20,058 nucleotides of DNA from Hirudo medicinalis (taxonomy: Eukaryota > Annelida > Clitellata > Hirudinida > Hirudinidae), in the NCBI GenBank assembly GCA_011800805.1, contig MPNW01001010.1:1-20058 (forward strand), read 5' to 3'. A model generated the notes under the pieces. That model searched no databases. It had not been told where the DNA came from and was given only the letters and a program-made list of their open reading frames with translations. The translations under genes and the position numbers were made by a program. Shown in pieces: positions 1 through 14,768 of the stretch (its first letter is position 1; each line of letters starts with the position of its first letter).

Positions 1-6
1 GATTGA

Positions 7-66
<60 letters not shown>

Positions 67-82
67 ATTGATTGATTGATTG
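1..82. repeat. (GATT)n microsatellite
   Basis: Near-perfect tetranucleotide array of GATT, with one extra T near base 8 and one C interruption near base 59. The complementary motif (AATC)n recurs at 14711-14768, so this is a common simple repeat in this genome. The left edge of the window cuts it, so its full length is unknown. Confidence 0.97.
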
Positions 83-2240
83 CAAAGGACAGGATCTTTT
101 CAAATACGTAAACAATTGAAACCATGGTCAAGAGTGTAGAGTCTCGCTTTAGTTTATTAATGTAATTATATCATTATTTAAAACCAGAAAATCTCTCGTC
201 CAAAAATTGCTCCACCAACATCCTTACAATCACCGTTGTTACCATCAACACCAATCACCACCATAGTCATCATCGTCGTCATCTCCTTCATCTTCCGTGT
301 CTTCCAGCGCAGACATGATAAAAAAGAATAGCATTTCCACCATAAGCTGTTTCAAACAGATTATTTTCCAAGGAAGACCGCAAATCAATACACACGCACT
401 AACCTTTTGAATGTTAACTGTTCTCATTTCCATATCAATAGATATCATTATTTCTCAATGCTAGCATGATATTAACATAATGTATGCAAATATACCAACT
501 CGAATGATTGTTTACTACACACAATCTTGTTCGATCTTGACAGACCGATGTTCTCCGAAGTTCACATTTTTTTAGCGCTCAAAATTATCCAAAATTTATC
601 ATCTAACTGATGTGTTCTTTTCATTGAAATTAATTATCTGTATTTTGATTGATTTGTATTCAAATTAGATTGATAAAAATATATTTATGTAATTGTCGTC
701 GTAGTTTTATTTAACAACCATAATTACAAACACAAATTAAAAAATCTAGCGATAACAACGAAAAATCTTAATTAATTTAATCAATTTTAATTATCAGTGA
801 TCACTTTTAAACGCGGCCTCTGCTCTCGACGCTCGAAGAAAATATCGTCTGCGTTCTTAATGTCGTACGTCTCATTTATACGGGCCTCGTTCATGTCCGC
901 ATTTCTCGTCTGGCCCCCAGACACTCTGTTTCGCCAACCGGCATCGCTTCGGTCGATAATAATTAAGTAAGAGTAATTAATTTTGCAAATTGTTTATTTT
1001 GTTTGTCGGCGTACAGCTGGAATCTGTTTGGTTTGGAACAGATTCAAGTACTGCTCGAGAGTGAGCACCACCAGGCGATCTGTGTTTGACTTACATGTTC
1101 TTAGATTATTAGCAAATAAACGTGATAGCTTGCATGGAGAATGATTAAAGTGATTAAAATTGATAGAATAGGTGGACTTGGAATGAGTGAACGAGTGAGT
1201 AAAAGGATGCGAAGCTATGTGACCGGTGTATAAACTAAGAGCTTGATGGAGAATGGCTGGTGCAATTTGACGCTAAATGGTCGGCAATATAAGCGGACCC
1301 CTTCAAAAGGACACGCATTCAAATGCCCGGTCTTCCTTTCCTTCATTCATTTCCAATCCTTCGCTCATTCGTCTTCTCACTCCTGTTCATTCGTTCACTC
1401 ATTCCTCCGACTGTTCACTCCTCTCCCCTGTTAGTGTTAGGCCTTTTCTCCATCTATTCGTTCAATTTATCTGACCATCGTCATCGTTTGATGATAAGGA
1501 GCCATTCTTCGCTAAAAGCATCCTCGATGGCTTTAAATGGATTCTGGTGTTCAGTCTTTTTGGTAATTGTATAGAATTTTGAAAAATAAAAAATTACTTT
1601 TAATAAAAAGATATTATTTATTTACTGGATATTACATTTAAACGGTAATAGATCATAATTATTGAAGTCGTGGTAGGTAAAAGTGTATGGAAAATCAAAT
1701 ATTCTGCCTGCAATATTGTGAATATTTTATGAAATACTTTAAGCACTTTGGCATTTAATAACTTGCACAAGATAATTTCATGAGAAATCGCATTGACGCT
1801 GGGGATTACTTGTAAGCTTCGTTAGTAGTAATGGATTGTTATCACGAATCAGCGTATCACGGATGTAAAACCAAAATTGCAAAATAATGGTAATAACCGC
1901 ATTAACAAATGTTTATTAAAATTGTTAATAAATTATATTTATATATTATTAATAAATAATATATCTTTGTATTTATATTTTACTATTTATAAATAATATA
2001 TTTATTATTTATTAGTTGGTTATTAATAAAGATTAGTGACTTTAATGACTCGAATTACTTATTTCAAACTACAGCCATATGTGTCAATGAGTTTGGACGA
2101 ACAAATTTCTTCTCGCCAAATTTCATACGCCATTTTAAAGGATTACCAATGAGAATTCTTATTAATAATTAAGATGTTTCTGAATAGTTTCGTTATTTTT
2201 TAAAAATTTAAAATTTCCATTACTTTTCTCCTTCCTAAAT
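83..2240. other. Noncoding upstream region, no supported gene
   Basis: AT-rich sequence with no recognisable protein. Open frames here are short and low in complexity. A GC-richer patch at about 788-960 is open on the minus strand for roughly 50 codons and ends in TAA at 788-790. It has no recognised homology and no clear splice acceptor, and the plus strand is open across it too, so I do not call it an exon. Bases 1912-2035 are almost pure A/T. Confidence 0.6.
1331..1429. repeat. Pyrimidine-rich degenerate TTCATTC/TCACTC tract
   Basis: The plus strand is almost entirely C and T, built from degenerate repeats of TTCATTC, TTCACTC and CTCATTC. The apparent overlapping small open frames here, rich in Ser/Phe/His/Leu, are a by-product of this composition. 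A 15-bp stretch (1391-1405) is the exact reverse complement of 1180-1194. Confidence 0.75.
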
Positions 2241-2660
2241 CCGTCTAGTTGGAGCTGACTCAGGGCCGATGAACGCGCAAGTTCGGATGGAAAATATGGC
2301 CTCGTCGGAAGTCGTCAATAAATAGGGATGGGCGATTCGAGAGGACGAAAACAGCTTCATTAACTCGATCCTATGGCGCACGTGCCTCTCTGAAAATTTT
2401 ATCTCCAGTGGATTTCTAAATCAATTCCAATGTCCGGGGAGGTGGAAAGAGCCTGCATGTTCCATTCCATTCCAGATGGCCGCCGTCCGAAATCCGGAGT
2501 CGCGCGTTTTTCACGGACTTCGGTTCTGGTCGCTTTCTCCTCTTTCACTCCGTCCAACCGTTGATGGATTCATGGCTTCCATGAGCGGATCGGATTTCGA
2601 TTCGAAATGATTTCTGCGCCTTAAGCTCCGCCTGTTACTGTCATATTTTCGGGTTTCATA
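2241..2660. other. GC-rich patch, possible regulatory or first-exon region
   Basis: This block is clearly richer in GC and CpG than its AT-rich flanks. It holds a palindromic E-box GCACGTGC at 2378-2385 and a YY1-like AGATGGCCGCC near 2476. All six frames are interrupted and no protein is recognisable. It lies about 2 kb upstream of the membralin start, and the coding exon there is preceded by a plausible 3' splice site. This patch could therefore hold a noncoding first exon or promoter. That is inference only. Confidence 0.3.
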
Positions 2661-4531
2661 ATTTCCAATCAAAATATGATTAATGGAGCATGAACAAAAA
2701 GGTATTTGTCTGCACCTGAAAGAATTATTTATTTTTTAAACTAAGAACCGCCATGAAAATTGTGACGGTTGATATATAAAGTGTATTAATGTATATTTCC
2801 ATGTGAGGGTATATTAAATTATTGTTATGCTTATGAATTGATGCCCCAAGGTCAACAAGAAGTAAAAGGTTGATAAGTGCAGTCGTTCTAGCAGGTTTCA
2901 TAATACCTTCGGGTATTTATAAAAAAATAAATAAAGGCATTTTACTCAAAAAAATCTTGTTGAAGCAATAGTTGGAAATTTGAAATTTCAATCTCTGGAA
3001 TGATCAGTGGACACGTTCCTCCATCCATGCGTGGTGCAATGTACTTCCCCCTTTCCTCGTACTTGACAGACAGAAGCAATGGAATTCATTCCATGTGTTT
3101 GCGTGTGTAAAGGAGATTCATTAACCCATGGAAAGGCAGTCGGGCGTGGAAAAGATCCCATTGTCTTCGAAAATTCGAGCTTCTTACCGGAGCGTTCCTT
3201 AAATTTGTTCTGGTTTACGAGCAGCGTGATGCTCAATTTGGAGGTACATATAAATTTAATTATTAGGCAATTCCATTTCGAATATTATTATAATCAAAAG
3301 ATTTTGTCCTATTTATGTCAGTGGTCCATTTTGACTCTGAGAGTAACTGTTCGCAGAAGTGAGTCAATATTTACAGGCCAAAGTCATTCACTCCTAGGAA
3401 TGAATGTCCATGCTGGCTGGCATGTGCTTCACATCATTGTTCATATTCTGCCATTGATAAACTGTTAATTTAGTTCAAATGAATGATGAGGTATTTCGAT
3501 GCAAACTTTTACTTACTTTATGGAATCGTAAATGCACTTAATGGCATTCTCTAAATAAAACTTGATTTGCTGCGGTGAATGACTCGGTTAAACATGGTAG
3601 AAAGATTAAGTCATACAGGTCGTTGTTCTTCAAGGATAATCTTACCCCATTGTCGATGGAGAAACGAACCAGTATGTCCGTAGCGATTCATCTAAAAATG
3701 TCGGTAGTAACTGAGCCGCGGGCGTCGCTCTGCAGATATTCACGGTCAGCAGGATTTCTGCATTTTTCCTGACTGGATAAGGGGCATAAAAGATTGTTTA
3801 TGGCACTAGGCGCAGTAATTAAGAAACCTCATTATGTCTATACACGCATGTCTAATCGCAGGGAGATTGTGATTTGTCAGATAGCTTTTAGCATGACGAT
3901 GGAAATGAAGATACTTTGATATATCAATATTTTAATTAACAATTTAGCAAATATCTTGGTTTCGATCATGGAAGGCAAACCTACAGATTATGACATTGAT
4001 AAAAAATAATCTTGTTTTGTTTTATGACAGAATAATGCATTCACAGATTTTTATTTTAAATTGAATTTTTATCGGCCAGCAAACAGACCTTGTCTAAATT
4101 TAAAAAGAATTTTCTATCGGCTTCAATAAAATTTAAAATAATTTTTTAATATGAAAAATTAATATTATTTTATAAAATATTTAAACAAATATTAATTAAA
4201 GGTAAATGTTAAAATATTTGTCGAACTTGAGCCATGGTCTCTAGCTGTTGCTAAAAGGATTGGTGTGCTAATTGCGATATAGCACATTATTTACATTCGG
4301 CGTAAAGTTCTTTCTGTTAATAATGCTACCATAAAAACGTAAATATTGTAAAACTGGAGGAAATTTTATGATCATTCTTGGACTTTTGATGGATTTTAAC
4401 CTCGGAACGAAACAAACGTTGTCTCAGTGAAAAACATCTGTAATATCTAGAAAAGGTTTAGCGTTCCGGAAATCGGTTATTAATTTATCGCAGAGATCCG
4501 TTTTGCCGAAAGTTGTTTTTTAACTTTACAG
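2661..4531. other. AT-rich noncoding region upstream of membralin
   Basis: No recognisable gene. The longest open stretch (3079-3468, plus, 129 codons) has no family resemblance, is overlapped by an open minus-strand frame and lacks splice-consistent neighbours. Bases 4100-4200 are nearly pure A/T. Confidence 0.6.
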
Positions 4532-4564
4532 TTTAGCATTTCGTACTTCAAAAAACAAAAACAA
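4523..4564 (+). promoter_or_regulatory. TMEM259: Probable 3' splice site and 5' UTR before membralin ATG
   Basis: A T-rich tract runs into ACTTTACAG, ending with AG at 4530-4531. It is followed by 33 bases and an ATG in an A-rich context (CAAAAACAAATGG). This looks like the acceptor of an intron in the 5' UTR, with translation starting in the second exon. No upstream noncoding exon can be identified from sequence alone. Confidence 0.45.
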
Positions 4565-9791
<5,227 letters not shown>

Positions 9792-10239
9792 TTTTATTAA
9801 TTCCAGCTTAGTATGTGATTGTATGATCAGTTAATTAATTACTCATGCATTGGTCCGCCATCTTCGACCTGCTAATAACTTTCGTGTTCGAACCTTCGTC
9901 GGCTTTCCAAACGACGTCGCCCTTGACGCGCAGATCGGTCACGCGCTCGGCCGGCACTAAAATACCATCTTAGAAACGGGAGGATGAGGATGAGGAGGAT
10001 GGTGAATGCTCTCTGCTGTTGTATAAAAGTGAGGATGTAAGGATGAAATTTGTTTCTGCAAGCCACAAAACAATTGATGAACACCCCTGGGCTACTGAGG
10101 CTGGTGCCATTCTGCACGAAGCATGCGTCCGAGCTCGTCGGTCTTCGTCTCCTCGTGTCGTCTTAGATTATTGATTAAATCATAATTAGTACATAATATC
10201 AATATTAATTTACCATTAATATCAAGAGTACCATTGTAG

Positions 10240-10456
10240 TTATTATTATTATTATTATTATTGTTGTCGTCGTTATTATTATTATTATTATTGTCGTCGT
10301 TATTATTATTATTATTATTATTATTATTGTTGTCGTCGTTATTATTATTATTATTATTATTGTTGTTGTCGTCGTTATTATTATTATTATTATTATTGTC
10401 GTCGTTATTATTATTATTATTATTGTTGTTGTCGTCGTTATTATTATTATTATTAT
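10240..10456. repeat. Compound (TTA)n / GTCGTCG minisatellite
   Basis: Six runs of about 5-9 TTA triplets are each punctuated by TTGTCGTCG or TTGTTGTCGTCG. The whole tract stays in a 3-base register, so it reads as poly-Leu/Ser on plus and poly-Asn/Asp on minus. It is a higher-order repeat of about 30-36 bp built from two trinucleotides. There is no sign of a gene. Confidence 0.93.
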
Positions 10457-12417
10457 AGCGGCTACAATTATTTACCTTATTATCGGTTGTCCGTCGTTGG
10501 CAACTTTCTAAAAATCTATGTTGTTTCCAAATTCTATTAAACCTTGAGATCTTTGAACATCTTCCGAGAGGTAAGAGAAACGAAACTAATAAACGCGGGA
10601 TTACAGATTCTTCATTATGACTCCTTCTAATGTAACATAACCTAACAAGCCCTATTAGGTTGTAAACTGGGTAAAAAACATTACGAGTTGTGGGGGACGT
10701 ATGACGGTGTGTGGTCGGATGGGTGAGTGGTGGCTCCTTGTGCCGCCCCATTGCTTCTGGTGGGGACTAGGGCTATTGTTATGCTAAAGATCCTTATCTT
10801 TCAAAATGGGGTTACCGTGTCGCCGTAAATTAGAACATGATGCTGGCCATGCATCGGCATTAACAACGACACCCAATACAAGGAATGGCACGTTTAGCGG
10901 GATGTCCAAGCGTTTACAGGCTGAGACGATACAAAATAAGACACAACAGCAGACGACTTTTCTGCAAACATGTCTCGACTGAATGTTCGTCGCGTTCTTC
11001 CAAAACTCCACCTCGAATCGGAATGTTGAGCACAAAACGTTCATTTTTTGGAACATCGAAAGCAAATGGCGAATTCAATTCTTTGAAAATCGTCTGTCGA
11101 TCAATTTGTTTTCAGAACTTTACATCCTCCGATTAATTTATTGATAATTTAAAAAGTATCTAAAATAATCGGATTGTTGTCACAACGAATAATCCGCGTT
11201 ACGAGCGAAAGTTTGGCAAAGCAAAAACGTATCAACGGGAGCGTGGAAATGCGGAGCACGATTAAAAACGAAATTCAAAACAATTTCTTCATTATGTTTT
11301 CGTCGATGTTACTCGATCTGAAAAATACTGAAGAATCTTTTTGATTTCTACCAAACTTTTCGAGGCCGTAAGTTCCACAACTAATTAACCAGTCAAATGA
11401 TTTTCAGAAGAGGGAGGCAGTAGCAACGGAGATGAGAATACATATCAGAAATGGATGAATGTGGTGCCACATAAAAGAGCCTAATTACAATACTCATTAC
11501 AATTCGTCAGTATCATCAAACCTGTGATTCTACTCGATACCAAATTCATAATATCTTTCTTTCGACAAACCGTAGTACGAATAATGATTTTATTATTGCA
11601 AGCAAACCTCGTGTCAATTTGAATGAATAAGCGTGGTTAGAACATTTGTATTTTTCCAGTATTTCAGACAAGGATTTGCTTTCACTGAGAGAAGAGATAA
11701 TTAACCGGTTCCATCCAAGCACGAAACACGGATGAAACTCGGCCACTTTTCCCGGTGCACAGGCACAACAAAGCTATGCAAAATATTAGAACTTAAAAGC
11801 AAAAAAGTATTTATAGCCGAGAAAACTGATGATTCTAAGCACTCAAAAGAGGCGAAGAAAGAAGTGGATTAAATTGAAACTCTATTTCTACAACGGACAC
11901 GAACGAGCAAGCACTTGCCAAAAGTGGAACATACAAAGCGATCAAAAATAAATCTGCCGGTGACTCGACCTATAAACGGTGACATGGGGAATACAAAAAG
12001 AGGTCAATATCTTGACATGCGCCATCCAACCAAGAAGATATGAATGCTAAAAATGAAACCCAAGCAATTTTAAATACGGAAAGGTAATATCAAAACCAAG
12101 TCAATGTAAGAATTTCAATTCTTGGATTAAAGTCTATTACATGCCAAGAATTGGTTGTGACCGAAAATAAGGTAATATTAAGTTAAGTGTAGACAGACAG
12201 ACAGCTGGAAGGAGACTTAAGTGGAGGAGTAAAAGGCAATGATGACAAATGAGTCACTCTAAACTTCTTGATTAATTTTCTACCACCTGTATTTGGATTT
12301 CCTGGATTATCCGATCTCACCTGTGAGCCATGTTGCGAAGAAGGGATGGATAAATAAAACGGCAAACATACTCGTGATTTTCAGCCATTACACACAACAT
12401 CTATCAATGAGACACCA

Positions 12418-12496
12418 AGAATGATACTATCCGGACGATACTATGTCGAGAATGATACTATATCGACGATACTGCATCTGGAGTGATACCGTATCA
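12418..12496. repeat. Degenerate 15-16 bp tandem repeat (GATACTAT core)
   Basis: About five units share the core AATGATACTAT or GACGATACTAT, with alternating flanks (ATCCG, GTCG, ATCG). The alternation suggests an older unit of about 31 bp. The last two units are diverged (GATACTGCAT, GATACCGTAT). Confidence 0.7.
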
Positions 12497-12888
12497 ACCA
12501 AGGGCCAATGACGTGGGATTTGTAGGGTCCTGGGGCGCCATAAAACAGCCAGGACGATCGACATGTTAGATGTATGACATGTAGGTTAAATTGGACTACA
12601 AGGTTCATCCAACCGTAACTTGAATTGACTCACATTTAACAATTATATAAATATACCGTTTACGACTTTTGTTTGTGGTCGGTGAAGATGTAAGCTTACA
12701 TATTTTCTACGCTTCGTGTAAAGCAGGGATTGATCTAGATCGGAAGAATTTGTCGAAGCTGGCTTTTTGTAGTGAATTCTCGAACTAAAAACATTGGAAT
12801 GGAAAATAACCAAAAAAGTGGATCCAGGTGATTCTTGGAAAAGAAAAATGTAGAAAAATATATTTTAACATTCATTTGTAACGTCGAA

Positions 12889-12972
12889 ATGATAACGATA
12901 ACAACAATAGCTATAATCATAGTCATGATAATAGTCATAATAATAGTTATGATAATAGTCATGATGACGACA
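12889..12972. repeat. Degenerate ATAATAGTCATG repeat
   Basis: An imperfect 12-base theme, ATAATAGTCATG with ATAGTTATG variants, repeated over about 80 bp. It is simple-sequence-like, and both strands are open only because of its composition. Confidence 0.7.
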
Positions 12973-13513
12973 GCGCCACAAGTGCGATAGAGACGTTGCT
13001 ACCGATGGACTACCGACTTCTTTCAGAGCGGCAACAGCTGCTTCTACGACACGACGCTCTGGCTGAATCTCGGACCATTCCGAGTGGAAAATGTCCGTCA
13101 ACAAATGGAGGAGGAAAAAAAAGCCAAAATAAAAATATTAAAAAAAATCAGACTCGAAATAAAAACTTCTCGGCGGTGCATCTTATTTACAATCGACGCA
13201 TTTAGAACGACAAATTAAGCAGCACGAAGAGCATCTGAACAACTTCAGGCAGGGGTCAATGTGACCGCACAAGCACAACGACACTCGCACTGCGACTACA
13301 CTTTCCCGCTGTTCGGCGAGAAATCGTCTGCTAGAACGACAATCTGGCATCTTCGGGCTCTCCGATGACTCGCTGGAGTTAATTCCGACAGCCAACCAAA
13401 TCGAGAAAGAAGAAATAAAACCAAACTAGTGAAAATATCAAGTTAGCATCACCATCGCCAAACTGCGTCAAGTCAAAAGAAGCGTCATCAAAACTCGGAC
13501 AGTCCAAAAGTCA

Positions 13514-13558
13514 TGAAGGAAGGAAGGAAGGAAGGAAGGAAGGAAGGAAGGAAGGAAG
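13514..13558. repeat. (GGAA)n microsatellite
   Basis: Eleven near-perfect GGAA/GAAG tetranucleotides, about 145 bp beyond the stop codon of the neuroglian-like gene. They probably lie in its 3' UTR or just downstream. Confidence 0.95.
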
Positions 13559-13701
13559 AGTGAGACTTTGAGGGATGCCAGAGGTGACTGGCAGAGGTGA
13601 CCTCAGGACCAGAGAAGTCGCACGTCTAGCGAAGCGGCGTCTGCTGGCGTGCGGCAACAACTAGGATTCTTGGAATAATCTTGTGACAGAAAGTTCTTAG
13701 T

Positions 13702-13918
13702 TCATACAAACGACGATAGGGCAGCCGTCGGTGTCGTCGGGGCGTCGTCCCCCGCTCCTTTCTTCTTGCCCCCGTACTGACCTATGAAGGACCCGTCCTC
13801 GTTGAACTTCGACGGGTCGGGATCTTCGTATTCTCCCAGGCTGTCAGTTTCACTTTCCTCCTGAGGTTTTTCGACACTGTCCAGGGAGTTCTTGCTCTTG
13901 TTCAGATTCGGCTCCTCG
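13702..13918 (-). CDS. Nrg: L1-family terminal coding exon with FIGQY ankyrin site
   Basis: Acceptor CGTTCATAG|CGAGG; 72 residues: [32 protein letters not shown], then [17 protein letters not shown] and an Ala/Thr/Pro tail ending SSFV before TGA (13704-13702). FIGQY binds ankyrin when its tyrosine is unphosphorylated (family knowledge). The last residues fit a class I PDZ ligand (S-x-V), like the long neuronal tail of Drosophila neuroglian. No second, alternative terminal exon was seen in the flanking intron. Confidence 0.95.
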
Positions 13919-14733
13919 CTATGAACGAAAATTGACTCGGTTGAACAACTCGAAATAAAAGTTTACAAGAGAATTTTCTGCAAAATATTTTAAATAAGCA
14001 TAGTAATTTTAGTTTGACTTAATCTCCATGACCAGTTGAGGCACGAGCTCTCGGAACTCAACGCTACGTGGTCCGTGAGCAGCCAAGTAGAAAATAAAAG
14101 CCAAATGTCTAATGAAAGCACTCAAAATTCATTCGAAATCCAAAATCAATTCGTTTGAATTAATGCATGCATTGATTGATGCAGACCAAAGAGATGACGA
14201 TGAGATGATGTCCTCCAAATAAATAAAAAATAAAAATATACTATAATATTATTATTATTTGTAATAAAATAGTAATAATAAGATGTACTTGTTATTCATA
14301 TTCGAACAAAGTCGGCAAAATCTAAATAAAAGCGTCTGTTTAAGATGACGTCAGTCAAGCATAACATTTTCATGCTTCGGTGATTACCTCAGCTTCGGCT
14401 CCACCGCGGGCCTGGCAGAGGGGGCGATTGGATGGGGGAGAGGGAAGACAAAGGGCAATTGTAAATCCAAAAACTCAATGAAGTCATGAAAATAATGCGA
14501 ACAGGTGAGAATGAGACTAAGTTGGACTAGACATCAAAACAGCGAACAGACAAACAGCGAACACCAAAGCATCCACATGACCACAATGCCACAGTCGACT
14601 AAATCAACAAAACAAACTCATCTCAGGCAACAACACAACAACAACAACAACATAACTGTAGCACGTCAAGCACCTCTCGAACAACTTTCTATTTTATAAA
14701 TTGTATTTATATCAATCAATAAATAAATAAATA

Positions 14734-14768
<35 letters not shown>

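Larger units (their letters stand above)
9792..13701. other. Convergent intergenic region, repeat-rich, no supported gene
   Basis: This 3.9 kb lies between the 3' ends of membralin (+) and the neuroglian-like gene (-). A GC-rich patch at about 9848-9970 is open in several frames at once, which suggests composition rather than coding; it may be membralin 3' UTR. Short plus-strand frames at 10806-10982 and 10885-11136 have no recognised homology. A TATAAAAG at 10022-10029 has no gene behind it. I found no convincing AATAAA close to either stop codon. The rest is AT-rich with the repeats listed separately. Confidence 0.6.

Noticed and set aside
1180..1405. 15-bp perfect inverted repeat (1180-1194 with 1391-1405) as a transposon end or hairpin
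   Set aside because: Both arms are part of simple GAGTGA/TCACTC-type sequence, so the match is likely compositional; no target-site duplication was seen.
2378..2385. Palindromic E-box GCACGTGC as a defined regulatory site
   Set aside because: A single 8-bp match without a mapped promoter is not enough for a separate feature; it is mentioned within the GC-rich patch.
3079..3468. 129-codon plus-strand open frame
   Set aside because: No recognised motif, overlapped by an open minus frame, AT-rich with unremarkable codon use, and no splice-compatible partners.
10022..10029. TATAAAAG as a promoter
   Set aside because: No supported gene starts downstream on this strand, and such a motif is expected by chance in AT-rich DNA.
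10092..10751. 219-codon minus-strand frame rich in Asn and Asp, and the matching poly-Leu plus frame
   Set aside because: Both simply translate the TTA/GTCGTCG repeat; the flanking residues show no family resemblance or splice context.
10240..13558. Tandem repeats as a CRISPR array
   Set aside because: They are microsatellites and degenerate short tandems in an intron-bearing animal genome, without unique spacers of constant length.
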